Positions 50,455 through 60,250 of a stretch of 64,000 bases of DNA are shown here, one piece after another. Origin of the DNA: Paraburkholderia sp. BL23I1N1 (GTDB lineage Bacteria > Pseudomonadota > Gammaproteobacteria > Burkholderiales > Burkholderiaceae); the NCBI RefSeq assembly GCF_003610295.1, contig NZ_RAPV01000003.1, positions 248,001 to 312,000 of the forward strand, given 5' to 3'. Below the pieces are notes generated by a model. The model ran no database searches and was not told the origin of the DNA. It worked only from the letters and a program-made list of their open reading frames with translations. How positions within the stretch are numbered: the stretch's first letter is position 1; each line of letters begins with the position of its first letter. The position numbers and the translations under genes are program-made.

Positions 50455-51624
50455 TTGAACCAGGAACGCTTTGATTATCGCACGGGCATTCTGGCGTCGC
50501 CCTCCGAGGTGGACGCCGCGGAATGGAATGCCCTCCTTGCGCAGCAGACACAGCCCACGCCGTTTTTGCGGCACGAGTTTCTGAGTGCGCTCTCCGCGAC
50601 CCGATGTGCGGTCGCCGATACCGGCTGGGCGCCGCAATTCGTCACGCTCACCGACCCGCGCACCGACAAACTCGTGGCGGCCGCGCCTGTGTATCTGAAG
50701 GGCCACTCGTACGGTGAATATGTCTTCGACTGGGCCTGGGCCGACGCGTACAAACGCAACGGCCTGCCCTATTACCCGAAGCTGCTGTGCGCCGTGCCGT
50801 TCACACCGGTGCAAGGCAACCGGCTGTTGTCGGCGGATACGCATGCCCTCAGGCATCTGGCGGCAACGCTGATGGCGTTCGCCGAGCAAGCCGACGTGTC
50901 GTCATTGCACGTGCTGTTTCCGACCGAAACGGAGGCCGCCGCGCTAACCGACATGGGCATGATGCTGCGCGAAGGCGTGCAATTCCACTGGCTCAACGAC
51001 GGCTATCGCGACTTCGACGATTTCCTCTCCACGCTCGAACAGAAGAAACGCAAGAACATCCGCGCGGAGCGTCGCAAGGTGCAGGAAGCCGGCGTGACGA
51101 TGCGCCGGATTCGCGGCGAAGATATCCAGGACGCCGACTGGCGATTCTTCAGCAAGTGCTACCGGCAAACCTACCGCGAGCACTTTTCGAGTCCGTATCT
51201 GAACCTCGATTTCTTCCGGATGATCGGTGCGTCGATGCCGGAAAATCTGCTGCTGGTGATCGCCGAATACGACGGCAAACCGATCGCGAGTTCGCTCGTG
51301 GTCTATCAGCGCGATGAGAAAACTGGCGGCACCTTGTACGGCCGTTACTGGGGTGCGCTCGAACATGTGCCGTGCCTGCACTTCGAAACGGCGTACTACC
51401 AGCCGCTCGAATTCTGCATCGAAGAAAAGCTCGGTGCGTTCGAAGGCGGCGCCCAGGGCGAGCACAAGATGGCGCGCGGTTTTTTGCCGACGGTGACGCG
51501 CTCGGCGCATTGGCTCGCGCATCCGGCCTTCGCCGATGCGGTCGGCCATTTCCTCGACAACGAAAAGAACAGCATTCACGCGTATGTGGACGAGCTGCGC
51601 GAACACAATCCGTTCAAAGGTTGA
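50455..51624 (+). CDS. GNAT / FemAB-like (DUF482, peptidogalycan-type) acyltransferase, 389 aa
   Basis: The TTG start at 50455 is inferred; no strong ribosome site is seen. The family pattern includes NALLAQQTQPTPFLRHEFLS, the basic LEQKKRKNIRAERRKVQEAG, ITVR-like GEDIQ... and FFSKCYRQTYREHFSSPYLN. The C-terminal GALEHVPCLHFETAYYQPLE and AQGEHKMARGFLP are hallmarks of this group. Such proteins are GNAT-fold enzymes proposed to transfer aminoacyl groups in cell-envelope or peptide modification. The substrate is unknown. Divergent from nadE. Confidence 0.85.
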   Translation: MNQERFDYRTGILASPSEVDAAEWNALLAQQTQPTPFLRHEFLSALSATRCAVADTGWAPQFVTLTDPRTDKLVAAAPVYLKGHSYGEYVFDWAWADAYKRNGLPYYPKLLCAVPFTPVQGNRLLSADTHALRHLAATLMAFAEQADVSSLHVLFPTETEAAALTDMGMMLREGVQFHWLNDGYRDFDDFLSTLEQKKRKNIRAERRKVQEAGVTMRRIRGEDIQDADWRFFSKCYRQTYREHFSSPYLNLDFFRMIGASMPENLLLVIAEYDGKPIASSLVVYQRDEKTGGTLYGRYWGALEHVPCLHFETAYYQPLEFCIEEKLGAFEGGAQGEHKMARGFLPTVTRSAHWLAHPAFADAVGHFLDNEKNSIHAYVDELREHNPFKG

Positions 51625-51677
51625 CAATCTTGCGCGGCACGACGGTCGTGAGCCGCCGTGCCGCGCTTCGCTACAGT

Positions 51678-53945
51678 TCAGCGGCCGGCCAGCGACAACG
51701 ACTTCGTCAACGCATTCGCATCCCGCGAAGACGCGCCCGCGATAAACCCATAACTGCCGCCGTTTATCTTCCACGCGTGATTCGTCGCGTCCCAGGTCGC
51801 GAGCCGCTGCGCCGGGATCGTCACGCTGACGGGCTGAGCCTGCCCCGGTTGCAACGAAAGCTTTTGCCAGCCGACCAGACACTTCGGCGGTTCGCCCAAC
51901 CCCGCAGGCAACGCCGCGTAAACCTGCGCGACCTCCTCTCCCGCACGCGCGCCGTTATTGGTCACGGTGAACGTGACGGTCACGTTGCCCGCGCCGTCGG
52001 CACTCGCATTGAGGTTCGAGTAGGCAAAGCTCGTGTATGACAGACCGAAACCGAATGGGAACAAGGGTTCGATCTGCTGTGCGTCATACCAGCGATACCC
52101 CATCAGCAGGCCCTCGCTGTATTTAACGCTCAGATCGGTCGCGGAAATGACCGGTTGCGGCAGGTCGCTATCCTGCTTCGGAAACGAGATCGGCAACTTG
52201 CCCGACGGATTAGCGTCGCCGAACAGCAGATCGGCGATCGCCTGGCCGCCTTGCACGCCCGGATACCAGCTTTCCAGCACACCATGCACATTGCCGAGCC
52301 ACGGCATCAGCACCGGGCTGCCGTTTTCGAGCACCACGACGACCCGTTTCGCCTTGGCCGCCACAGCAGCGATCAGGGCATTCTGATCGTAGGTCTGGTT
52401 AGACGGATCGGCCTTGCTGTCCGGCAGGCTCAGGCTCGGCAAATCAAGCGTTTCAGTTTGCCACTGCGTCGCGAACACGATCGCGACATCCGCCTGGGCC
52501 GCGGCGTTGGCGGCTGCATTCGCATCATTCCCGTCGAAGTAGCTCACGCTCGCGTTCGGCGCCTTCGCCCTGATCGCCCCGAGCGGCGCGGACTTGTACC
52601 AGGTCGCACAAGCACTGAGCAACGCGCCAGCCGGCTGCTGACAACCCGACACGGCGTTGCCGTCGATCGCTGGCACCGCGCCTGACCCGCCGCCCGACAG
52701 CACGCCCGCATCAGCATGTCCGCCGATCACCACGATCGACGACAGATTCGCTGCCGCAAGCGGCAGTACAGCCTGCTGCGCGCCGGCCGGCGCGGCGTTT
52801 TTCAACAGCACCGCCGATTGCTGCGCAACCTTCAGCGCAAGCGTATTGCCAGCGGTTTCGTCGATCGCGCCACCTGCCGTAGGCGGCGAATCCATGATGC
52901 CGATCCGCACCAGCGTGCGCAGCTTGCGCTGGACCATGTCGTTCAATCGCGCGATCGGCACCGTGCCCGCCGTCACCGCGGCCTGGAGCTTGGTGTTGAA
53001 ATACGAACCGAAATACGCGGATAGAGGATTGCTGGTGTCGCTATCGTCGGCGGCGCCCGGCTGTTCCTCGTCGAGACCGGCGAGCACCGAGGGCACCGTG
53101 CTATGCGTGGCGCCCCAGTCCGACTGCACGACACCCTTGAAGCCCCATTCGGTTTTCAGCACATCCGTGAGCAGGTAGGGGATTTCGCACGCATAGGTGC
53201 CGTTGACCTTGTTGTACGAACACATCACACTGCCCGGCTGACCCTCCTTCACGCCAATCTCGAACGCGAGCAGTTCGGTCTCGCGCATCGTGCGTTCGTC
53301 GACCTGCGAGTCACCCGTATTGCGGTTCGTCTCCTGATCGTTCATCGCATAGTGCTTGATGGTCGCGATCACTTTCTGCGACTGCGTGCCGACCGTGCGG
53401 GCGGCGCTCATCGTGCCGCTCAGCACCGGGTCCTCGCCCATGTATTCGAAGGTGCGCCCGTCGCGCGGCTCGCGCGCGAGGTTCACGCCACCGCCAAGGC
53501 CTTCCGCGTAGCCGAGCGTGCGCAACTCGACCGCGATGCGGGTACCGTACTCGTTAGCAAGCGCCGGGTCCCAACTCGCGGCAAGCGCTACCGGTGCAGG
53601 CAGCGCCGTGACGCGAGCGTTATTCACGTTGACACCGCCCGCGGAGTCCGCGCTGCTGACCCTGGGAATGCCGAGCCGCGCAATGCCGGGGATGTAGCTC
53701 GCTCCGCCCAGCGCGTCCGCCGGGAATGTGCCGTAGCCTAGCGTCGGCATGCCGGTACCGTGCACCATCTGAATTTTTTCGGCCGTAGTCATTTGCGCGA
53801 CCAGCGCCGCGGCACGCTGGTCGGCGGCCGTATCGGGATCGGCCGGCGCGACCTGCAAGTCGTCGTTATGGCCGCACGCGGCAATCAGGGCCACCACGGC
53901 ACAGGCCGTCGCGATTGCGGTACCACGGAAATACGTTCTACCCAT
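51678..53945 (-). CDS. Glycoside hydrolase family 3 beta-glucosidase, lipoprotein, 755 aa
   Basis: The lipobox ALIAACG at the N-terminus targets it to the envelope. The GH3 N-terminal barrel includes NLAREPRDGRTFEYMGEDPV and KHYAMNDQETNRN, and the nucleophile aspartate in GVVQSDWGATHS. The C-terminal alpha/beta sandwich includes ESWYPGVQGGQAIADLLFGD. A fibronectin-III-like domain ends the protein (VTFTVTNNGARAGEEVAQVY). It probably releases glucose from plant-derived beta-glucosides or cello-oligosaccharides in the periplasm. The neighbouring AraC gene is divergent, at 147 bp, and may control it. Confidence 0.92.
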   Translation of the reverse strand: MGRTYFRGTAIATACAVVALIAACGHNDDLQVAPADPDTAADQRAAALVAQMTTAEKIQMVHGTGMPTLGYGTFPADALGGASYIPGIARLGIPRVSSADSAGGVNVNNARVTALPAPVALAASWDPALANEYGTRIAVELRTLGYAEGLGGGVNLAREPRDGRTFEYMGEDPVLSGTMSAARTVGTQSQKVIATIKHYAMNDQETNRNTGDSQVDERTMRETELLAFEIGVKEGQPGSVMCSYNKVNGTYACEIPYLLTDVLKTEWGFKGVVQSDWGATHSTVPSVLAGLDEEQPGAADDSDTSNPLSAYFGSYFNTKLQAAVTAGTVPIARLNDMVQRKLRTLVRIGIMDSPPTAGGAIDETAGNTLALKVAQQSAVLLKNAAPAGAQQAVLPLAAANLSSIVVIGGHADAGVLSGGGSGAVPAIDGNAVSGCQQPAGALLSACATWYKSAPLGAIRAKAPNASVSYFDGNDANAAANAAAQADVAIVFATQWQTETLDLPSLSLPDSKADPSNQTYDQNALIAAVAAKAKRVVVVLENGSPVLMPWLGNVHGVLESWYPGVQGGQAIADLLFGDANPSGKLPISFPKQDSDLPQPVISATDLSVKYSEGLLMGYRWYDAQQIEPLFPFGFGLSYTSFAYSNLNASADGAGNVTVTFTVTNNGARAGEEVAQVYAALPAGLGEPPKCLVGWQKLSLQPGQAQPVSVTIPAQRLATWDATNHAWKINGGSYGFIAGASSRDANALTKSLSLAGR

Positions 53946-54092
53946 TGCTCCTCCGGCTTCGTTCTGTTGTACTTAAGCTCGTCCGACAAGAACAAGAGTC
54001 TAGGGAAGGGCACGGTAGCCGTTTGACATGCAGGAGCGGCTTTTGACCAGAAGATGCTCAGGAAAACCCGGGGATGACATCAGAGAGACACC

Positions 54093-55118
54093 GTGGAGCT
54101 ACTCCAGAAATCCGTTTCCGCCCGGCTATATCGATGGCTGCTCGACGAACTCCAGCGCGACGGACTCGATCGCGAGGCGATATGCAGATCGATTGGTATC
54201 CGGGAACACGAACTTGATGCCGCGGACGCGCGCGTAGCCGGCGACCAGCATGTGCGCATGACGCAACTGATGGCCGGCTGGAAGCTCAACTACACGCCGC
54301 CTGTGCCAGGCGTAGCCGGCTGGTTACGGCCCTTTCCGGAACTGGCGGGCGTCGTGTGCAATCGCCCGACCTTGCGCGACGCATTGCGGCGCTTCGTGCA
54401 GTATCGCGAGCTGATCGGTAATGTCGACTGGCTGTTGATGCACGAGGAGAACGACGCTGTAGCGTTCGACTACGTGCTCGAAGGCGACGGCCGTTCGGCA
54501 CGCTGCGCGCTGGGCAACTTCGCGATGATTGCCGACCTCGCCCGCCTCTACGATCCGTCCATACGGGTCCGCGAAGCAGGTTTGACCGGCACGCTGTCCG
54601 CGCCCAACGTAAACTTTGAAGACGCACTCAGAAGTCCGATCCGGGTCGACCAGCAACGCAATCGCATCGTGCTCGCCTCGGCGGTGCTCGACGCTTCGTT
54701 CGAACAGTTCAACCCCTCGCTCGCGGACATTCACCTGCATGCCGCGGACGAGGTCCGCCACAAGATCCGCATGCGCGCCTCGTTCGGTCATACGGTCGAG
54801 GCTTGCCTGATCGAATGGCTACGCGAACAGGCCGACGAAGTGTTGCCGGAGCACATGCAGTCGCGCCTGTGCGAACGCTTCGCGATCTCGCGCTGGACCT
54901 TGCGGCGCCGGTTGCTGAACGAACAGACGAGCTTCCACGATCTGCTGACACGCGCGCGAACGCGCGAAGCCAAACAGCTTTTGTCGCGGACGCAACTGCC
55001 GATTCGCGAAATCGGCGAACGTGTCCGTTTTGCATCGACGAGCGCCTTCACGCGATTTTTTACGCGAGTATCCGGCGCGGCGCCGAGTCATTACAGAAGC
55101 ACGCATGACGAGAGGTGA
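54093..55118 (+). CDS. AraC-family transcriptional regulator (arabinose-binding-like N-terminus), 341 aa
   Basis: GTG start. The N-terminal ligand domain (about residues 20-200) is of the AraC 'arabinose-binding domain' type found in OruR/ArgR-like regulators. The C-terminal double helix-turn-helix includes RLCERFAISRWTLRRRLLNE and REIGERVRFASTSAFTRFFT, ending APSHYR. It likely activates the divergent GH3 gene or nearby genes in response to a small organic ligand. That is inference from position. Confidence 0.88.
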   Translation: MELLQKSVSARLYRWLLDELQRDGLDREAICRSIGIREHELDAADARVAGDQHVRMTQLMAGWKLNYTPPVPGVAGWLRPFPELAGVVCNRPTLRDALRRFVQYRELIGNVDWLLMHEENDAVAFDYVLEGDGRSARCALGNFAMIADLARLYDPSIRVREAGLTGTLSAPNVNFEDALRSPIRVDQQRNRIVLASAVLDASFEQFNPSLADIHLHAADEVRHKIRMRASFGHTVEACLIEWLREQADEVLPEHMQSRLCERFAISRWTLRRRLLNEQTSFHDLLTRARTREAKQLLSRTQLPIREIGERVRFASTSAFTRFFTRVSGAAPSHYRSTHDER

Positions 55119-55257
55119 AGCGGCCCGCACGAAGGCGCGAGTGCGGCACGTGCGCACTGCGCCTTCGTTCTGTGGGACACTTGCGCTCTCCTTGCGAGGC
55201 TCGGTTGTGCAGGTCCGCCAAGCCTCTCGTTTGACGACACTCCCGATCGGCGCACCC

Positions 55258-55569
55258 ATGGCGTGGTTTCTATATCTGCTCGAATGCTCGGACGGCAGCG
55301 TCTATACCGGCATTGCCACCGACGTGCAGGCGCGTTTCGACAAACACGTGAGCGGTGAGGGCGCGCGCTATACGCGTTCGCGCAAGCCGGTGCAGGTGCT
55401 GGCGTCGTTTGAGTTGGCGAACCGTTCGAGTGCGTCGAGTGCGGAGTATTGGGTCAAGCGGCTGTCGCCTTCTGACAAGCGCGCGCTGGCCGCGGGGCTG
55501 CGAACGCTCGAATCGGTATTGCCGCTGCCCGAGCCGGTTGCCGCAGACGAACCCGACGCCCCCTTCTAA
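55258..55569 (+). CDS. GIY-YIG domain protein, YhbQ-like, 103 aa
   Basis: The start at ATG 55258 (MAWFLYLLECSDGSVYTGIA) contains the GIY-YIG strand pair. The catalytic arginine lies in DVQARFDKHVSGEGARYTRS and the motif ends with a conserved glutamate (EYWVKRLSPSDKR). Such small proteins are putative structure-specific endonucleases (UPF0213) of unclear physiological role. Its TAA overlaps the FUSC stop on the other strand (CTAA, 55566-55569). Confidence 0.88.
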   Translation: MAWFLYLLECSDGSVYTGIATDVQARFDKHVSGEGARYTRSRKPVQVLASFELANRSSASSAEYWVKRLSPSDKRALAAGLRTLESVLPLPEPVAADEPDAPF

Positions 55570-57671
55570 CCTCTCGCCTCGCGCATCCGCTCAGTCAGCA
55601 GCCGGTGCATCAGCGCGATTTCACCCACCGCATCCGCCTCCAGCGACGTCAACCGATCTCGCGCGGGAAGGTCGCGCCGGATCGGCCGTAACGTCCGGTT
55701 CAATGCCGCGTCGATGTCGTGGCTCGTGGCCGCCATCCACTCGCCGAGTTCGCCGTGCATGTTCCGCCGGTTCGTACTCAGGCGCAGTTGGGTCGCGGTT
55801 CCCGCCATTTTCCGCAACACGCTCAGCACGGTCAGCGTCACCGTATCGACCATCGAGTCCTCGAGCTTTTCAAGTCGGACGCGGCCGATCGCTTCCTCGG
55901 CATTGTTGCTGCCGAGACCCGCGGCTCGACGCAAGCGTTCCATGTCCTTCTCGCTACGCTCCGGCGACTCCAGCGCCGCCCTCAGATACGCGAGATTGGC
56001 CCGCACTGCCTCGCTCAGATAGGCGCGATAGTCGACTTTCTCCCGCGTCGGCCACAGGTAGAACGTTGCCAGCAGCGCCAACACACAGCCCAGCACATTG
56101 TTGCCGAGCCGCGTGAGCGCGTAGGCGAATTCGCTGGCGCCCGGCGTCGCGAAGTCGGCCACGAGCACGAAAGTCGGCGTCAGAAAAAGAACGAAGAGGC
56201 TGTAGCTGACGGGACGCAGCGCCATCGTGGCGACCACCAGCGGAAAGACCGCCAATGAAATGCCGAGCGGCGAATGAATCGCATAGCCGATGCCGGCCGC
56301 CAGCACGCCCCCGACAATGCTTCCGGCCGCGCGCTCGATACTTCGTGGCCAGGTCGCGGCAATGGACGGTTGCAGGATCAGCAGCGTCGCCATGGTTGCC
56401 CAGTAGCCAAAGGGCAGTCCGAGCGCCCGTATGACCAGAAAGCCCGCCGTGGTCGTGACGCCTACGCGGGCGGCGTGGCGCAAGCCGACCGACTGAACCG
56501 AGAGGTTCGCCTTGAGGGTCGACCACGTCCGCGTGAGCAGTCTCGCGGCACTGTCCCGCCACCCGAGCGGCTGCGCATACGCCGGTGCGAAATCGACCAG
56601 TTCGAAGCCGGATTTGAGCGCCACGGGCTCCATCAGCGCGGATTCGAGTCGCCTCGCGAGGCGCCGCAAACGGCGTTGCAGGTCGGCGAGGCGGTTCCAT
56701 TGCGCTTCGCTGGCGTCCGCACCGATTCTGCGCAGAACCTCGCCCATCCCGGTCAGCAGCCGGGCCGCGCGTTTGACGCGACGTGCGTCTTCCGGGGGTT
56801 TTTCGCAGGCACCGGTGACCGCAATCAGATACGCAAAGAGCGCTTCACTTTCGCTCAGCAGAGCGAGCAGCGTGTCGTAAGTTTCCCGGCCGGCCGTTCT
56901 CGAGTCAGGCACGTTCGCCAGCGCCTTGCGCGAGCGCTCCAGCGCAGCCCGCGCATCGGCGCGAAATTTCGCGGCATGCGTGACCCACTGTCCCGGGGCT
57001 GCGCGCTGTTCGAGCAGGCGAGCGCTATCGAATGCGATGTCGGCCAGACGCACATACACCGCACGCAGCGAAGCGCGGCTCGTCCCAAACGGGTGAATGC
57101 GCCAGACAGTCAAGCTCAGCACGACGGCAAACAGGCATCCGGCCAGGTAGATGCCGAGAAACGCCATCCCTTCCCGAAGATTGTGCATGGGCCGGTCGAC
57201 CATCACGACGCAAGCGGTCGCTGCGAGAATCGTCACCTGCGATGTCGCGGCGCCCCAGATCCTGCCGAACGCGCCGAGCGTCGTGAATACCAGTATGGCG
57301 AGCGCCGCGAACACCGTGCCCTCGCCTGACGCGAAAGCAGTCACGCCGCCGCACACGGTCGACAGCAGCGCAAAGCCCATCATCGAGGCGAAGCGGGTAC
57401 GGTTCGAGCCGGCCGCGTCTGCGAGACAGGTCCAGAAAGCGCCGATCGCGGCCCATGCGAAGGTCGGGTCGTGCAGCAGATTACCCACCACCAGCATGGC
57501 GGTGGACGCGCAGGCGGCTCTCAGCCCTTCCGACAGACTGGCCTCGCTCATCGAAAACGACACCATCCATACCGGCCGCTTGCGGTAGATCGCGGTGACG
57601 AGCGCGTACAGGCTCGCATACAGGCGGCTCGACCAGCGCGGCGACGATGGATTGGACTTGCGATTCAGCAT
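55566..57671 (-). CDS. FUSC-family inner-membrane exporter (YccS/AaeB-like), 701 aa
   Basis: Two blocks of about five to six membrane helices (residues about 45-180 and 400-520) are separated by a helical cytoplasmic region of about 220 residues. The second block carries LGLPFGYWATMATLLILQPS, the FUSC motif, and RSIERAAGSIVGGVLAAGIG. A cytoplasmic helical tail follows. Related proteins export aromatic carboxylic acids (AaeB) or fusaric acid. No AaeA-type membrane-fusion partner is adjacent, so its route across the outer membrane is unclear. Confidence 0.87.
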   Translation of the reverse strand: MLNRKSNPSSPRWSSRLYASLYALVTAIYRKRPVWMVSFSMSEASLSEGLRAACASTAMLVVGNLLHDPTFAWAAIGAFWTCLADAAGSNRTRFASMMGFALLSTVCGGVTAFASGEGTVFAALAILVFTTLGAFGRIWGAATSQVTILAATACVVMVDRPMHNLREGMAFLGIYLAGCLFAVVLSLTVWRIHPFGTSRASLRAVYVRLADIAFDSARLLEQRAAPGQWVTHAAKFRADARAALERSRKALANVPDSRTAGRETYDTLLALLSESEALFAYLIAVTGACEKPPEDARRVKRAARLLTGMGEVLRRIGADASEAQWNRLADLQRRLRRLARRLESALMEPVALKSGFELVDFAPAYAQPLGWRDSAARLLTRTWSTLKANLSVQSVGLRHAARVGVTTTAGFLVIRALGLPFGYWATMATLLILQPSIAATWPRSIERAAGSIVGGVLAAGIGYAIHSPLGISLAVFPLVVATMALRPVSYSLFVLFLTPTFVLVADFATPGASEFAYALTRLGNNVLGCVLALLATFYLWPTREKVDYRAYLSEAVRANLAYLRAALESPERSEKDMERLRRAAGLGSNNAEEAIGRVRLEKLEDSMVDTVTLTVLSVLRKMAGTATQLRLSTNRRNMHGELGEWMAATSHDIDAALNRTLRPIRRDLPARDRLTSLEADAVGEIALMHRLLTERMREARG

Positions 57672-57809
57672 CCGGACGGTGGGCCCTCAAAAAACGCACG
57701 TTGGCGCTGCCTCAGCGCATTAATACGCCGGCAGCGGGGATCCTGCTACGACCGCCAGATGATAAGGGTTAACACTGAGATATAAAAATGGCTTCGGTTC
57801 ATCCGGTCG

Positions 57810-57861
57810 ATGCGCTGCGTCTATGCGTTGTGTCTTTGCGCTGTTTCCATGCGCTGCTTTT
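57810..57861. repeat. Four degenerate ATGCGCTG-containing repeats
   Basis: Units of 12-15 bp beginning (A/T)TGCG(C/T)TG occur at about 57810, 57823, 57837 and 57849, between the FUSC gene's promoter region and the ppa terminator. No function is evident. Confidence 0.6.
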
Positions 57862-57881
57862 ATGCACTAAATCGGCCGCCC

Positions 57882-57926
57882 ATGAAAAAACCGCGCGGCC
57901 CTTGCAGGCTCGCGCGGTTTTTTCAT
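57882..57926. terminator. Strong terminator after ppa
   Basis: A 16-bp perfect stem, ATGAAAAAACCGCGCG / CGCGCGGTTTTTTCAT, just downstream (left) of the pyrophosphatase stop, with the T run on the reading strand. Confidence 0.95.
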
Positions 57927-57947
57927 CAACTAGCGGTGTAACGCAGC

Positions 57948-58475
57948 TTACTTCTTGAAGTTCGCCACGCCTTCGCTGATTTCCTTGTGCGCGGCTTCGA
58001 TGCCCGCCCAGCCGTCGACCTTCACCCACTTGCCCTTTTCCAGCGCCTTGTATTGCTCGAAGAAGTGCTTGATCTGGTCTTTCAGGTACGCCGGGACGTC
58101 GTCGATCGACTTCAGGTCGGCGGTCATCGGGCAGACCTTGTCGTGCGCGACGGCGACCAGCTTCGCGTCCACACCCGATTCGTCGGTCATTTGCAGCATG
58201 CCGAGCGCGCGGGCACGGACCACCGAGCCGGCCAGCAGCGGGAACGGCGTGATGACCAGCACGTCGACCGGGTCGCCGTCGCCCGACAGCGTTTGCGGAA
58301 TGTAGCCGTAATTCGCCGGATAGCGCATGCCGGTGCCGATAAAACGGTCGACGTGGAGCAGGCCCGTTTCCTTGTCAGCTTCGTACTTCACCGGATCGCT
58401 TTGCGCCGGGATTTCGATGATGACGTTGAAATCTTGCGGAAGGTCTTTGCCTGCGGGGACGTGATTGAAGCTCAT
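57948..58475 (-). CDS. ppa: Inorganic pyrophosphatase, family I, 175 aa
   Basis: The start at 58475 ([20 protein letters not shown]) matches the family. The metal-binding signature is [11 protein letters not shown], with earlier [16 protein letters not shown] and late [20 protein letters not shown]. It hydrolyses pyrophosphate to drive biosynthesis, in the cytoplasm. Length equals E. coli Ppa, 175 residues. A strong terminator follows. Confidence 0.96.
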   Translation of the reverse strand: MSFNHVPAGKDLPQDFNVIIEIPAQSDPVKYEADKETGLLHVDRFIGTGMRYPANYGYIPQTLSGDGDPVDVLVITPFPLLAGSVVRARALGMLQMTDESGVDAKLVAVAHDKVCPMTADLKSIDDVPAYLKDQIKHFFEQYKALEKGKWVKVDGWAGIEAAHKEISEGVANFKK

Positions 58476-58733
58476 GAGCGCTCTCTGATCAGATGGAATT
58501 CGGAACACGGCGTGCGGCGCGAGAACTCGAGCGGCGAATCGTGAAACTCGCCAGGACGAGGCGTTGCGGCCGGACAGTGCGGAATACGCCATTATAGCCA
58601 ATCAGCCGATGGCACCTTGAGTTGGATCGGCGCGATAATCGTCTGGCGTCTCTCGCTTGTCTCGCGATTGTGCCTCTCGTTTGTGACCGCCGCGCAACTG
58701 AACCCCGGCAGCGCGACACCTCAAGGAGCATGC

Positions 58734-60173
58734 ATGGAAGAAGCCAGGCATTTCATCGGCGGCGAATGGTCCGCTGCATCAGGCGGCGAGACGATCGCCG
58801 TGCTCGATCCCTCGGACGGCCAGCCGTTCACCCGGCTTGCGCGCGGCACCGCGGCGGATATCGACGCCGCCGTCCACGCCGCCCGGCGCGCCTTCGAAGG
58901 CGCATGGGGCGAGGCGAGCGCCGCCGAACGCGGCCGCGTGCTGTACCGGCTATCCATGCTGGTGGCAGCCCACCAGGAAGAACTCGCTCAACTCGAAGCC
59001 CGCGACACCGGCAAGCCGCTCAAACAGGCGCGCGCCGATTCGGCTGCTTTGGCACGCTACTTCGAGTTTTACGCCGGCGCGGCGGACAAGCTGCACGGCG
59101 AGACGCTCCCCTATCAGGCCGGCTACACCGTGCTGACGATCCGCGAGCCGCACGGCGTGACCGGCCATATCGTGCCGTGGAACTACCCGTTGCAGATCTT
59201 CGGCCGCAGCGTCGGCGCGGCGCTCGCCACCGGCAATGCGTGCGTCGTCAAACCGGCGGAAGATGCGTGCCTCTCGGTATTGCGTGTCGCCGAACTGGCG
59301 GCCGAGGCGGGTTTGCCGGCGGGCGCGCTGAATATCGTCACGGGTTTCGGACATGAAGCGGGTGCGGCGCTCGCGCGTCATCCCGGCATCGATCACATCT
59401 CCTTCACCGGCTCGCCCGAAACCGGCAAGCTCGTGACGCAGATGGCCGCCGAGAACCACGTGCCGGTCACGCTCGAACTGGGCGGCAAATCCCCGCAAAT
59501 CGTTTTCGCCGACGCAGATCTCGACGCAGCCTTGCCCGTGCTGGTGTCGGCGATCGTGCAGAACGCCGGGCAAACCTGCTCGGCGGGCAGCCGCGTGCTG
59601 ATCGAGCGGGTAATTTACGAGCCGCTGCTCGACCGGCTGAGCGGCGCGTTCCACGCGCTGCGGGTCGGACCGTCGCACGCCGATCTCGACTGTGGTCCGC
59701 TGATTAACGCGAAACAGCAACAGCGCGTGTGGGACTTCCTCTCGGACGCGCAACACGACGGCATTCCCATGGCGGCACACGGCGAAGTGATTCCCGAAGC
59801 GCCGGAGAGCGGCTTCTATCAGGCGCCGACGCTTTTACGCGACGTGCCCGCGAGCCACCGTCTGGCGCGCGACGAAGTATTCGGCCCGGTCCTCGCCGCC
59901 ATGTCGTTCGCGGACGAAGACGAAGCGCTCTCGCTAGCCAACGGCACACAGTACGGCCTGGTCGCGGGCATCTGGACGCGCGACGGCGCCCGGCAGATGC
60001 GCCTCGCGCGGCGGCTTCGTTCCGGTCAGGTATTCATCAACAACTATGGCGCCGGTGGCGGCGTCGAATTGCCGTTCGGCGGCGTGAAGCATTCCGGCCA
60101 CGGACGCGAAAAGGGTTTCGAAGCGCTGTATGGCTTTACGGTTTTGAAAACCATCGCGATTCGTCACGGATAG
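58734..60173 (+). CDS. Aldehyde dehydrogenase, NAD(P)-dependent, 479 aa
   Basis: The start at 58734 has AAGGAG eight bases upstream. NAD-site motifs are IVPWNYPLQIFG, GNACVVKPAEDA and FTGSPETGKLV. The catalytic glutamate lies in TLELGGKSPQIVF and the catalytic cysteine in NAGQTCSAGSRVL. The C-terminal LPFGGVKHSGHGREKGFEAL is typical. It oxidises an aldehyde to the acid. It is first in an operon with an SDR dehydrogenase and an ACS-type transporter, so substrate uptake, alcohol-to-carbonyl and aldehyde-to-acid steps are all encoded. The substrate itself is unknown. Confidence 0.93.
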   Translation: MEEARHFIGGEWSAASGGETIAVLDPSDGQPFTRLARGTAADIDAAVHAARRAFEGAWGEASAAERGRVLYRLSMLVAAHQEELAQLEARDTGKPLKQARADSAALARYFEFYAGAADKLHGETLPYQAGYTVLTIREPHGVTGHIVPWNYPLQIFGRSVGAALATGNACVVKPAEDACLSVLRVAELAAEAGLPAGALNIVTGFGHEAGAALARHPGIDHISFTGSPETGKLVTQMAAENHVPVTLELGGKSPQIVFADADLDAALPVLVSAIVQNAGQTCSAGSRVLIERVIYEPLLDRLSGAFHALRVGPSHADLDCGPLINAKQQQRVWDFLSDAQHDGIPMAAHGEVIPEAPESGFYQAPTLLRDVPASHRLARDEVFGPVLAAMSFADEDEALSLANGTQYGLVAGIWTRDGARQMRLARRLRSGQVFINNYGAGGGVELPFGGVKHSGHGREKGFEALYGFTVLKTIAIRHG

Positions 60174-60250
60174 TCGGGCACGCGAGTTTCAAGGGTACGG
60201 AAGCAGACGCATCACCAGCATCGCCATCCACAACACAATACGGAGACATC

